64,000 nucleotides of DNA from an uncultured Paludibacter sp. (GTDB taxonomy: Bacteria; Bacteroidota; Bacteroidia; Bacteroidales; Paludibacteraceae): assembly GCA_937897985.1 (NCBI GenBank), contig CALCBD010000018.1, forward strand, positions 1 to 64,000, given 5' to 3'. A model generated the notes under the pieces. The model did not search any database and was not told where the DNA came from. It saw only the letters and a list, made by a program, of their open reading frames with translations. Each line of letters starts with the position of its first letter. Position 1 is the first letter of the stretch. The position numbers and the translations under genes were made by a program. Positions 27,560-36,373 of this stretch are shown one piece after another.

Positions 27560-28510
27560 TCAGGGGGCTTCAATATATTCTTTGTACCTGTTGTATAAAT
27601 GTCCTGCCGATAAATACATCGACTGAGGACTCATAAAGTGTGAAAACTCAAATGTGATGGCTTCTTCAATTCCTGCCTGCTCTGCCAGTTCCAGTTTTAA
27701 TTTAAGTTTTTCCCATTTTACAGGAAGAAATTTAATGGGCATATCGCGATCGAATGTCTCTGAATTCGTCCAGCACTTCAAACCATGCTTGTCACAAAGT
27801 TTTTTGTTAATAACCAGAAAATCAATCAATTCGTCGGGATCGACGTGTCCATCCTGAAATGCAACTATATCCACAGCTCCTTTTATTCCTTCAAATATCT
27901 CATCCCACTGTTTTTCATGACTTTCCGGTGTGATGCCTTCATTTTTTGAAGTTGCTGATGTGTATTGACTGATATTTTTCTTTCCATCAATATATGGTGA
28001 AATCAAAACCGGAAGATTGTTGGAAATGCTTTTGCAATAATTGCCTAATGTTGAGAACATCTCTATTATTTTCCCATTCTTATTGCTGCATTCCTGAGAT
28101 AAATACCATCCTGCGAATGATTTTCTATTACCGTAACAAGTCCACACTTCGCGAATTAAATCCATATTTACCTTCACTTCACGTTCATAATTGCCGTTGG
28201 TCCAGAATTCACTGTCGGTCCAATATCTTCCGGAGTCGTAAAGTCCGAAATAAAATTTCATCCCGTATTTTTCGCTTAAACGGAGAAACATGTCGACCAG
28301 GTCGGTTGGAGGTGTAAAACATTTTTCCTCAGCCGTCAGTACTGCCGACGGAAATGTTTGCCAGCGTTTGTATCCGGATCTTATAAGTACTACCATTTCG
28401 ATACCCACCGACTTCATATAAGCAAAATCATTGTCCCATTCTTTTTCCGACCAGTTTTGATGTGGTATATCGTGGCTGATTTCGTCTAAAAATGTTGCTT
28501 TTATTTTCAT
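27560..28510 (-). CDS. DUF4434 putative glycoside hydrolase
   Basis: This 316-residue protein has no clear signal peptide. It starts MKIKATFLDEISHDIPHQNWSEKEWDNDF and shows the DUF4434 TIM-barrel pattern: MKSVGIEMVVLIRSG, KYGMKFYFGLYDSGRYW, FAGWYLSQECS, then GVDIVAFQDGH-like KGAVDIVAFQDGHVD. Acidic residues at the ends of strands (QECS, QDGHVD) are candidate catalytic positions. The substrate is unknown. It is the first gene of the minus-strand arm and faces the ROK regulator across a 272-base intergenic region. Confidence 0.75.
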   Translation of the reverse strand: MKIKATFLDEISHDIPHQNWSEKEWDNDFAYMKSVGIEMVVLIRSGYKRWQTFPSAVLTAEEKCFTPPTDLVDMFLRLSEKYGMKFYFGLYDSGRYWTDSEFWTNGNYEREVKVNMDLIREVWTCYGNRKSFAGWYLSQECSNKNGKIIEMFSTLGNYCKSISNNLPVLISPYIDGKKNISQYTSATSKNEGITPESHEKQWDEIFEGIKGAVDIVAFQDGHVDPDELIDFLVINKKLCDKHGLKCWTNSETFDRDMPIKFLPVKWEKLKLKLELAEQAGIEEAITFEFSHFMSPQSMYLSAGHLYNRYKEYIEAP

Positions 28511-28529
28511 GATGAATTTTTTTTGTATG

Positions 28530-28608
28530 CTGTGCGAATATAAATAAATTGAAATAATTCCCGGTCTTATATTCCGGTTATTTTAATAACTGTGCAAACA
28601 TAAATAAA
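28530..28608. repeat. 19-base direct repeat in the DUF4434 upstream region
   Basis: CTGTGCGAATATAAATAAA at 28530-28548 and CTGTGCAAACATAAATAAA at 28590-28608 differ at two positions. The second contains CAAACATA, which on the minus strand reads TATGTTTG and fits the -7 promoter consensus. The first is one base off. They may be alternate promoter or regulator sites for the minus-strand arm. Confidence 0.55.
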
Positions 28609-28649
28609 ATATTTTAATAAATATAGCATTAATGAAATAATTATTTACT

Positions 28650-28669
28650 AATATGTTGTACAACATATT
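28650..28669. promoter_or_regulatory. Perfect 20-bp palindrome, probable ROK operator
   Basis: AATATGTTGTACAACATATT is a perfect dyad centred between the divergent DUF4434 and ROK genes, 114 bases from the ROK start and 140 from the DUF4434 start. It lies between the promoter candidates of the two arms. Dimeric repressors of the ROK class bind such dyads, so autoregulation and control of the locus is inferred. Confidence 0.65.
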
Positions 28670-28723
28670 TTTCATTAAACCTGTAATGTATAACCACGTT
28701 TTTTGACTGATTTTTTCACAAAG

Positions 28724-28756
28724 TTGATAACTATTTATAAAATAAGATTACATTTG
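28724..28756 (+). promoter_or_regulatory. Promoter for the ROK regulator
   Basis: TACATTTG at 28749-28756 fits TAnnTTTG, and TTG at 28724-28726 lies 22 bases upstream. The ATG follows 27 bases later. The palindrome at 28650-28669 lies just upstream. Confidence 0.6.
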
Positions 28757-28782
28757 CATTGTTATTTTAAAAATTATTTCAG

Positions 28783-29991
28783 ATGAAACACACATTTATT
28801 GAAGAAATTGAAATTGGTTCCAAAAATGCGCTGTTAAAAATTAATATTATTCGCTATTATATCAATAATGGTGAAAATACTTTAGCCGATTTGGGCAAGG
28901 AAATGGATTTAAGTGTCCCTACAGTTACCAAACTTGTTGGCGAACTGATAGAGGAAGGTTATGTGGTCGATTTCGGTAAACAGGAGACCAATGGTGGAAG
29001 ACGACCCAATATTTATGGTGTGAATCCGGATTCCGGCTATTTTATCGGTGTTGATATTAAGAAATTCAGAATAAATATCGCTCTTATCAATTTCAAAGGC
29101 GAAATGATTGAGTCAAAATTCAGCATTCCGTTTAATTATGAAAACACACAGGAAAGTTTTGATCAGCTTTGCAATATAATCAATTCGTTTGTCGAAGGTT
29201 TAAGTATTTCAAAACCCAAGATTCTGAGCGTGGGAATTAATATAACCGGGCGCGTAAATACCGAAACAGGTCATAGTTACAGTCTTTATTTTTTTAACGA
29301 AAAACCTCTGACTGAAGTTTTTCAGGAAAGACTGGGAATTCACGTAACAATAGATAATGATTCGAGGGCAATGGCTTATGGTGAATTCATTAACGGAATT
29401 GTAAATGGCGAAAAAAATGTATTGTTCGTTAATGTAAGCTGGGGATTGGGGTTAGGTATTATAACTGATGGTAAGTTATATTACGGTAAATCAGGTTTTT
29501 CGGGCGAATTCGGACATCTCAGTACTTTCGACAATGAAATTCTGTGTCATTGTGGTAAAAAAGGTTGTCTCGAAACCCAGGCTTCCGGGTCGTTTATTTT
29601 CCGGCGTTTTCTGGAGAAGATTGCTGAAGGCAATTCTTCAATTCTCGAAAAACGAATTAAAAAAGGTGAAGCCATTATTCAGGAAGATATTATTGATGCA
29701 GCACTCAAGGAAGATATGCTTGCTATTGAGCTGATTGAAGAAGTCGGTAATACACTGGGAAAACACATCGCCGGTTTGATTAATCTGTTCAATCCGGAGC
29801 TGGTAATTATCGGTGGGGTAATAGCTCTTACAGGTGATTATTTGTTGTTGCCTATAAAAAGTGCTGTTAAAAAATATTCTCTGAACCTTGTCAGCAAGGA
29901 TACGACTATTAAATTGTCGAAGCTCGGTGATAAGGCTGGTGTTATCGGCGCTTGCATGCTTGCGCGCAGCAAAATGCTTGGAATTATTTAG
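28783..29991 (+). CDS. ROK-family transcriptional regulator
   Basis: This 402-residue sugar-responsive regulator has a winged helix-turn-helix at about residues 30-62 (ADLGKEMDLSVPTVTKLVGELIEEG). The sugar-kinase-like fold follows. It has the ROK sugar and zinc motif GEFGH at 241-245 and CHCGKKGCLE at 255-264. The phosphate-binding DxGGT motif of active ROK kinases is replaced by VDIKKFRI (90-97), which fits a regulator without kinase activity. It is divergent from the utilisation genes and 83 bases upstream of the MFS gene. It is the only regulator in the locus, and its ligand is probably a sugar such as GlcNAc or ManNAc. Confidence 0.9.
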   Translation: MKHTFIEEIEIGSKNALLKINIIRYYINNGENTLADLGKEMDLSVPTVTKLVGELIEEGYVVDFGKQETNGGRRPNIYGVNPDSGYFIGVDIKKFRINIALINFKGEMIESKFSIPFNYENTQESFDQLCNIINSFVEGLSISKPKILSVGINITGRVNTETGHSYSLYFFNEKPLTEVFQERLGIHVTIDNDSRAMAYGEFINGIVNGEKNVLFVNVSWGLGLGIITDGKLYYGKSGFSGEFGHLSTFDNEILCHCGKKGCLETQASGSFIFRRFLEKIAEGNSSILEKRIKKGEAIIQEDIIDAALKEDMLAIELIEEVGNTLGKHIAGLINLFNPELVIIGGVIALTGDYLLLPIKSAVKKYSLNLVSKDTTIKLSKLGDKAGVIGACMLARSKMLGII

Positions 29992-30074
29992 TTGATAATT
30001 GACACGTAAACAACAGGGTTGAAAATTGTCCGGACTAATATGAGGATGATAATTGAAAAAAATATTGAAAGCTA

Positions 30075-31343
30075 ATGATAATGAACGAATCAACAACACG
30101 CCGCAGTCCTATTTCATGGATACCAACTGTTTATTTTGCAATGGGTTTACCCTTTGTAGCTTTGGCGGCGGCTTCTTCGCTGATGTTTAAAAACTTAGGA
30201 ATTTCTGACAGCAAAATTGCTTTCTGGACTTCTTTAATAATGATACCCTGGACATTAAAACCTCTGTGGAGTCCGCTCCTTGAGATGTTCAAAACCAAAA
30301 AGGTGTTTGTTGTTGCTACTCAGATGATTACGGGGATATGTTTCGCGCTGGTGGCTTTTTCTTTGCACCTTCCCGATTTTTTTACTTATTCCATTGCGTT
30401 TATGGCTGTCATTGCTTTTAGTGGAGCTACTCACGATATAGCCACTGTAGGCATTTATCTCAACGAACTTTCGCCCGAAGATCAGGCAAAATACGTTGGC
30501 TGGCAGGGAGCATTCTATAATGTGGCAAAAATCTTATCGGGTGGTGCTCTGGTGTTTTTAGCCGGAGAACTCGAAAAAAGTATGGGTGTTGTAAATGCCT
30601 GGATGATTGTAATGAGTATTTATGGGTTGATTATGATTGCATTATCGCTTTATCACTTTAAAATGTTGCCATCCGGTGGTTCATCTACAGAGGTAAAATC
30701 CTTTCAGGAAGGAATTGAAACTTTAAAGGATGTTGCAGTTACTTTTTTTCAAAAGAAGAATATACTGCTGAGCATTGCTTTTGTGATATTTTATCGTTTT
30801 GCCGAAGGATTTGCTATAAAAATTGCACCGCTGTTTTTTAAAGCCACCCGCGAAAGTGGTGGTCTGGGTTTATCAACTTCCGAAATCGGTATGATATATG
30901 GCGTTTTTGGAGCTGCTGCTTTTGTATTGGGTTCAATTTTGGCAGGTTACTTTACTTCAAAACGAGGATTGAAAAAAACTATCATGATACTCTGCGCTTC
31001 GTTCAATATTCCGTTTGTAATGTATGCACTGCTTTCTCACTTTCAACCTCAGAATCTATACATTATAACTTCGGCAGTAGTTGTTGAATATTTTGGTTAC
31101 GGATTCGGATTCGTCGGACTTATTTTGTATATCATGCAGCAAATTTCGCCGGGTAAATACAAAATGGCACACTATGCCTTTGCAGATGGTATCATGGCGC
31201 TGGGTTTTATGTTACCTTCGATGATTAGTGGCTATATGAGTGACTTTTTCGGATATAAAGTGTTCTTTATCTGGGTATTGGTTGCAACTATTCCTTCATT
31301 TCTGATTACTTATTTTGCACCGTTTAATCACGAAGAAAAGTGA
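30075..31343 (+). CDS. MFS sugar transporter (AmpG/PAT-like)
   Basis: This 422-residue inner-membrane protein has about twelve hydrophobic segments. It resembles the AmpG/SLC33 branch of the major facilitator superfamily, with WIPTVYFAMGLPFVALAA at the start, PWTLKPLWSPLLE, and GATHDIATVGIYLNELSPEDQAKYVG. AmpG-type carriers import GlcNAc-containing muropeptides. Here the likely cargo is an oligosaccharide or amino sugar released by the neighbouring enzymes. A second ATG is at 30081. It follows the ROK gene and is probably co-transcribed. Confidence 0.85.
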   Translation: MIMNESTTRRSPISWIPTVYFAMGLPFVALAAASSLMFKNLGISDSKIAFWTSLIMIPWTLKPLWSPLLEMFKTKKVFVVATQMITGICFALVAFSLHLPDFFTYSIAFMAVIAFSGATHDIATVGIYLNELSPEDQAKYVGWQGAFYNVAKILSGGALVFLAGELEKSMGVVNAWMIVMSIYGLIMIALSLYHFKMLPSGGSSTEVKSFQEGIETLKDVAVTFFQKKNILLSIAFVIFYRFAEGFAIKIAPLFFKATRESGGLGLSTSEIGMIYGVFGAAAFVLGSILAGYFTSKRGLKKTIMILCASFNIPFVMYALLSHFQPQNLYIITSAVVVEYFGYGFGFVGLILYIMQQISPGKYKMAHYAFADGIMALGFMLPSMISGYMSDFFGYKVFFIWVLVATIPSFLITYFAPFNHEEK

Positions 31344-31468
31344 TGGAAAAATTGATAATTTTATTTTGAAAGTATATTCATGAGTTTTTTTTGAATTTCA
31401 CTTTTCGATTCAAAATCATTAATCTTCGGCGGGTTGAGAGTTTTGATATGAACTTATTTCATTAATTA

Positions 31469-32632
31469 TTATATTTTTTCCCCGAAATCAAACCAGGGTA
31501 CAACTTTAGCTGTACTGCGTGATTGTTGTTCTTTCCCTGAATATACCAAAGTTTTGTTTATATTTTTATTTACTGAAATTGTTTCAAAATAATTTAAACC
31601 TTTAAATAAATCGGGTATAATTGTCATTGTAGCTTTGAATTCTATTAAATTCAGGGATAAATAGTCCTGTATCAGTAAGTCTACTTCATGACCAGCTGAA
31701 TCGCGCCAAAACCAAATATCCTTGATATTGTTCAGATGATACATTCTTTTCACATATTCAGCTATCATCATATTTTCAAATAAACTTCCTTTAAGCGGAT
31801 GTGTCAGCATCTGATCTGGATGAATTATTTTCAACAAATAGCAAAGTAAGCCTGTATCATAAAAATATAATTTTGGACTTTTTACAATTCGCTTGCTAAA
31901 ATTTTCGTGATACGGGAAAAGTAAGAATAATACATAACTGTTTTCCAAAGCCGACATCCATGATTTGGCTGTGGGCTGTGAAATTCCACATTCATTTGCA
32001 AGGGAGCTTAAATTAAGTAACTGGCCTGCTCTGGTTGCGCACAATCCCAGAAAATTCTGAAACAAACGAATGTCTTTAATAGCAATTAATTCACTCACAT
32101 CACGTTGTATGTATGTTTGTACATAATTGGAATAAAATGTTTGGGATGGAATATCTCTGTCGAAAATTGCCGGATAAAATCCTTTTACAAGATGTTCCAG
32201 ATAATTGTCTTTTAATAAATGAGTTGATTGTAACTCCTGAAAATCAAACGGGAAAAGTTTAAAAATTGCTACTCTGCCAGCCAAACTCTGTGATATACCC
32301 TGCATTAAATGAAAATTTTGAGAACCTGATAATAGAAACTGTCCCATTATCCCACTTTCATCAACTAAGGTTTGTATATAGGAAAATAAAGCGGGAACCC
32401 GTTGTGCTTCATCAAAAATAACATATTTCGAATATCGTTTCAGAAAACCATTCGAGTCTGTTTCTGCAAATTTACGAATGTCCGGATTCTCCAAACTTAC
32501 ATATTCGTAGTCTGGGAAAAGAAATTTTAAAAGCGTGGTTTTACCGGACTGACGGGGGCCGGTCAGTGCTACAATGGGATATTTCTTGATTAAATTCTTA
32601 ATTCCTTCGGTTATTTGACGATCTATCTTCAT
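31469..32632 (-). CDS. AAA-type ATPase with DUF4143
   Basis: This 387-residue protein has Walker A GPRQSGKT (25-32), Walker B VIFDEAQ (71-77) and a sensor-like LLSGSQNF segment. A C-terminal DUF4143 domain contains the HTH-like NLSSLANECGISQPTAKSWMSALE and the nuclease-like EVDLLIQDYLSLNLIEFKA. Such ATPases are widespread, often present in many copies per genome, and of unsettled role. The gene stands alone between the convergent MFS gene and a minus-strand protease gene. Confidence 0.88.
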   Translation of the reverse strand: MKIDRQITEGIKNLIKKYPIVALTGPRQSGKTTLLKFLFPDYEYVSLENPDIRKFAETDSNGFLKRYSKYVIFDEAQRVPALFSYIQTLVDESGIMGQFLLSGSQNFHLMQGISQSLAGRVAIFKLFPFDFQELQSTHLLKDNYLEHLVKGFYPAIFDRDIPSQTFYSNYVQTYIQRDVSELIAIKDIRLFQNFLGLCATRAGQLLNLSSLANECGISQPTAKSWMSALENSYVLFLLFPYHENFSKRIVKSPKLYFYDTGLLCYLLKIIHPDQMLTHPLKGSLFENMMIAEYVKRMYHLNNIKDIWFWRDSAGHEVDLLIQDYLSLNLIEFKATMTIIPDLFKGLNYFETISVNKNINKTLVYSGKEQQSRSTAKVVPWFDFGEKI

Positions 32633-32666
32633 ATTTCAGATTTTTTGTGACAAAGATAGCGTTAAT

Positions 32667-32720
32667 TTTGAAATTACAAGCAATCAACTTTGAAATTACA
32701 AGCAATCAACTTTGAAATTG
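32667..32720. repeat. 22-bp tandem repeat upstream of the DUF4143 ATPase
   Basis: The unit from 32667 to 32688 (TTTGAAATTACAAG then CAATCAAC) is repeated exactly at 32689-32710, and a third partial unit runs to 32720. It sits 35 bases before the ATPase start, in the region expected to hold its promoter. Copy-number change here could alter expression. Confidence 0.7.
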
Positions 32721-32867
32721 CATGATTAATACACTTCAACATCGGGCATTGTTATTCCTGATTTAACAAATTGTTAAACAGAAACGAACTTTACCTTTGA
32801 ATTAAAGTGTTTCAGAATGATGTGTGTAATTTACAGATTTTGTGAGACATACGAAATAATATACACA

Positions 32868-33734
32868 TTATTTCAACTCTCTTTTCAAATGAATTCTGAT
32901 TTGTCTCAGAATAATTACACATATCACGCAGCTTATAATACCTAAATACCAGGTTTTTCCGGTACCGATTGTATCAAAGTCGGGCAATGAAAAACCGTTG
33001 AATTTCATATAATAATAAATTACAGCTATAGCATTGTTAACAAAGTGGGCTAAAACAGAATACCATAAATTACCACTCCACAAAAGCATATAACCGAAAA
33101 ATGCACCCAGCAACATTCGGGGAAAAAATCCGTAAAATTGCAGGTGGATAATACTGAATATGACGGCTGTAAGCCAGATGGCTGTTTTCATGTTCCATCT
33201 TTCACCGATTATTTTTTGCAATGTAGCTCTGAAAAACAATTCTTCACCAAGTGCAGGTAATGCAGCTATCAGTACCAAATTGAAAATAAGTGCACCTGCG
33301 GTGTGCACGTTCAGCATTTTTTCTGTAATACCGGCAATTTGATTTTCATATAACTTCATTTGTTCTTCTAATCCCGACAAAAATGAAGGGAGTACAATTT
33401 GCTGGTTGAGCCATGTTAGTAAATTAATAAAAGGGATGACCAGTATCATGAAATTGATAACAAGTGCTGCGTTCGAAAGATTAAATTTCGATTTTAACTT
33501 TAAATATTCAAATGTGTTTTCGCTCCACAGAAAAGCAAGCACAAATGGCGGAACAACAAACATCCCGACCGATTGAATCAGTTGCATGATTTTTAAATTC
33601 TTAATGTCGTTCAGGTCATTATTTCCAACTGTACCGCTCAAAAGTACACTCAATAACATGCTGAAAATAAAAACCATCAGCAAAAGAATTAACTTCGATC
33701 CTGCACCTGATTGTTTAAATATCCCTTTTATCAT
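32868..33734 (-). CDS. CPBP-family intramembrane metalloprotease
   Basis: This 288-residue membrane protein has about seven hydrophobic segments. The Rce1/CAAX-like motifs are all present: EELFFR at 164-169, the His197 block SIIHLQFYG, and HFVNNA at 230-235. The metal-binding Glu and His residues are thus intact. The substrate is unknown. Bacterial members often handle peptides or immunity functions, but no bacteriocin gene is seen nearby. It lies downstream of the RRM gene, beyond that gene's terminator. Confidence 0.88.
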   Translation of the reverse strand: MIKGIFKQSGAGSKLILLLMVFIFSMLLSVLLSGTVGNNDLNDIKNLKIMQLIQSVGMFVVPPFVLAFLWSENTFEYLKLKSKFNLSNAALVINFMILVIPFINLLTWLNQQIVLPSFLSGLEEQMKLYENQIAGITEKMLNVHTAGALIFNLVLIAALPALGEELFFRATLQKIIGERWNMKTAIWLTAVIFSIIHLQFYGFFPRMLLGAFFGYMLLWSGNLWYSVLAHFVNNAIAVIYYYMKFNGFSLPDFDTIGTGKTWYLGIISCVICVIILRQIRIHLKRELK

Positions 33735-33752
33735 AATTTTAATTTTTTATGC

Positions 33753-33792
33753 AAAAAAAACTTCCATCGTCTAATGACAACAGAAGTTTTTT
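33753..33792 (-). terminator. Terminator of the RRM gene
   Basis: The arms AAAAAAACTTC (to 33764) and GAAGTTTTTT (33783-33792) pair around an 18-base loop. On the minus strand the hairpin follows the RRM stop codon by 20 bases and ends in a long T run. Confidence 0.7.
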
Positions 33793-33811
33793 GTGTTTGT
33801 TTGAATAGAAT

Positions 33812-34057
33812 TTAAGCTTTTGGCCTGGCTTCTTTCACTACCATAGTACGACCATCGAATTCGGCACCGTTTAATTCTTCGATTGCTTTTGCTGCTGCCA
33901 CATCGTCTGACATTTCAACAAATGCAAATCCTTTCGATTTCCCGGTTTCGCGATCCTTAATAATTTTGCAAGAGTCAACTTTACCGTACTCTTCGATAAC
34001 CCCCTGAAGGTCATTTTCGCGAACTTTGTAACTTAAGTTACCAACGTAAATGTTCAT
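33812..34057 (-). CDS. Small RRM RNA-binding protein
   Basis: This 81-residue single RNA-recognition-motif protein has RNP2 IYVGNL at 3-8 and RNP1 KGFAFVEM at 42-49. That is the compact form common in Bacteroidota and cyanobacteria, where it is abundant and may act as an RNA chaperone in place of cold-shock proteins. It is encoded alone, with its own terminator. The 251 bases upstream, up to proA, hold no supported gene and could include a long leader. I see no clear TAnnTTTG promoter there. Confidence 0.95.
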   Translation of the reverse strand: MNIYVGNLSYKVRENDLQGVIEEYGKVDSCKIIKDRETGKSKGFAFVEMSDDVAAAKAIEELNGAEFDGRTMVVKEARPKA

Positions 34058-34308
34058 AAAAAATTAATAAAATGATTATAAGTTTGCATAAAAAGAACAG
34101 CATAAACGAACGAAGGTTAGAAGAAATCAGCCTCAGGACAGAAGAGATAGGAATAACCAAGCGAAAGAATTATATTGTCTTAATGATTGCAAAGAAAAAC
34201 AAATATTTTCGATATTGCAACAAATTTGCTAAAAAAATAAAAAATATCAATAAATTTGAAATCAGGTGTTTAATTTCACGCATTTAATGTGTATGAATAT
34301 GCATTTTT

Positions 34309-35568
34309 TTAAACTCTTGTTTGTCCGTTTCCTTTGATAATCCATTTGTATGAACACAATTCTTCGAGTGCCATCGGGCCCCGTGCATGCAGCTTTTGTG
34401 TGCTGATACCGATTTCAGCTCCCAAACCAAATTGAGCTCCATCGGTGAATGCTGTCGAAGCGTTGCTGTAAACACAGGCAGCATCAACCAGTTTTTCGAA
34501 TAAAAAAATGTTGTTATCTGACTCGCTTACAATACATTCGCTGTGTTTTGAGCTGTAAATTGAAATGTGATCGATGGCCTCATTGATGTCTTTTACTGTT
34601 TTGATGGCCATTTTGTAATCCAGAAATTCAATGCCGAAACTTTCACTATTTGCTTTTTCGAGCAACGACTTTGGATATTGACCTTCAAGTGCCTGATATG
34701 CTTTTTCGTCGGCGTATATGATTACATTTTTAGTGGCTAATTTTTCACATAATACAGCTAAATCAGTCAGTCTGTTTTCGTTAATTACCAGGCAATCAAG
34801 TGAGTTGCAAACACTTACACGCCTTGTTTTAGAGTTGAAAATTATTTCCCGGCCTTTTTCAATATCACCGTACACATCAAAATAGGTGTGGCAGATTCCG
34901 GCTCCTGTTTCAATCACAGGTATACGCGAGTTCTTCCTCACAAAATCAATCAGTCCCTTTCCTCCCCGCGGAATAATTACATCTACATAACCCACTGCAT
35001 TCATCAATTCGTCGGTCGCTTCTCTGCCTGCCGGAAGTAAAGTGACTGTATTCCTGTCAATTCCGTGTTTTTCCAGCACCGATTTAATAATACTTACGAT
35101 TGCTGAATTAGAATGATATGCGTCAGTTCCTCCTTTCAGGACACAGGCATTCCCCGATTTCAGACACAACGAAAAAACATCGAAACTCACATTGGGGCGG
35201 GCTTCGTATATAATTCCGATTACACCGAATGCGACTGAAACCTTGTTGATATGCAGTCCGTTTGGAAGCTCTTTTGTCAAAAGGTTTTTCCCGAGCGGTG
35301 ATTTGAGCGATGCTACATTGCGTATGTCGGCAGCTATTCCCGAAATTCTTTCAGGATTTAACAACAACCTGTCGTACATTGGATTTGATTTTTCCATGGC
35401 GGCCAAATCCTTTGCGTTAGCGCTCAGAATTTCATTGGTTGCTGCAACGGCCTCATCTGCCAGATCAAGTAAAATCTGATTAATTTTAATGTCATCAACA
35501 AGCTGTAATGAGCGGGATGCAACAAGGGAAGCTTTTTTCCAGTCGATTGTACTTTGATTCATATTCAT
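34309..35568 (-). CDS. proA: Glutamate-5-semialdehyde dehydrogenase
   Basis: This enzyme reduces gamma-glutamyl phosphate to glutamate semialdehyde in proline synthesis. It has 419 residues, the normal length. Family blocks are GVIGIIYEARPNVSFD, the NADPH-side KSGNACVLKGG, IPRGGKGL, and the catalytic Cys254 in RRVSVCNSLD. The C-terminus has GLGAEIGISTQKLHARGPMALEEL. proB lies upstream on the same strand, but a frameshifted lipoprotein gene separates them. Confidence 0.96.
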   Translation of the reverse strand: MNMNQSTIDWKKASLVASRSLQLVDDIKINQILLDLADEAVAATNEILSANAKDLAAMEKSNPMYDRLLLNPERISGIAADIRNVASLKSPLGKNLLTKELPNGLHINKVSVAFGVIGIIYEARPNVSFDVFSLCLKSGNACVLKGGTDAYHSNSAIVSIIKSVLEKHGIDRNTVTLLPAGREATDELMNAVGYVDVIIPRGGKGLIDFVRKNSRIPVIETGAGICHTYFDVYGDIEKGREIIFNSKTRRVSVCNSLDCLVINENRLTDLAVLCEKLATKNVIIYADEKAYQALEGQYPKSLLEKANSESFGIEFLDYKMAIKTVKDINEAIDHISIYSSKHSECIVSESDNNIFLFEKLVDAACVYSNASTAFTDGAQFGLGAEIGISTQKLHARGPMALEELCSYKWIIKGNGQTRV

Positions 35569-35617
35569 TGTTTTCTGTTGCTAATTGTGTGTCCTGTTTT
35601 TTTTGTTAAAATAAACT

Positions 35618-36302
35618 TTATAAGTCTTCGATAATTCTGTCGATAAACTCATTACTTTTCATTTCAAAATCAGAACTAAGTTGGTCGAGATAATTATTGA
35701 TAAATTTAACAGTCGAAAATTTTGAATTCACTAATTGGTTTGCAAAAATAAATTCAAAACGATCTGATTTCAGTTCGGTGCCTTTTTCGGTTATTCTGTA
35801 TCTGAATATAAATTTCTGATGAACCGGTTGTATTAACTCACCAAATCCGTAGGAATAAAACACTAATGCATAAGCAAAATATCCGTTGTTGGAGTATTCA
35901 AACCCGGAAGGAACCTCTATCAGTGAAATTTCTAATTTTCTGTCCCCCCAGATGTTTACTCAGATTGAATTCTTTTGATTTTTCGGTTAGTATCGATGCG
36001 AATATGCTGCTAAAGTACTGACCGCTGATTTCGCAATTCAGTTTTTGACTCCATGCCCAGAATATAATGGCAGGTATAAAATATGATTTGCCTTTTTTAA
36101 CCTCTACACAATTTTCCTGCTTATTCAGCGAATCAGAGTTTAATACTATGAAATCACTTTCGATTCGGTGGTTTGACATCACTTCATTCTCCACCTTTGA
36201 TTGAACAATCTCCGACAGTTTTTTTTGAGTTAAGCAGGCTGTTAACAAAAACGCTGTGCATAAAATGAATAAATTTCTGAAATAGTTAATGTTTGCATTC
36301 AT
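35618..36302 (-). pseudogene. Lipoprotein gene broken by a single frameshift in a G run
   Basis: Two adjacent minus-strand reading frames (36302-35898 and 35863-35618) join into one 227-residue protein if one base is removed from a run of six G (plus-strand C, 35944-35949). The joined reading continues KHLGDRKLEISLIEVPSG and then FEYSNNGYFAYALVFYSYGF across the gap without a stop. The N-terminus is a lipoprotein signal with lipobox LTAC (Cys23). The C-terminal part ends SNEFIDRIIEDL. I do not recognise a family. It may be a true pseudogene, a phase-variable gene or a sequencing error. It sits between proB and proA. Confidence 0.8.
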
Positions 36303-36373
36303 ATTTTTAGAATTAAAGTGTTAATATCAGATGCAGTCAGAAAGGTATTTGATGGGTTGACGGTTTATTTTAA

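Noticed and set aside
31335..31406. Inverted repeat GAAAAGTGA / TCACTTTTC after the MFS gene as terminator
   Set aside because: The arms are 9 bases separated by 54, and no T run follows.
34072..34287. Plus-strand 71-codon frame between the RRM and proA genes
   Set aside because: Lysine/isoleucine-rich translation of AT-rich DNA, with no family resemblance and no promoter match.
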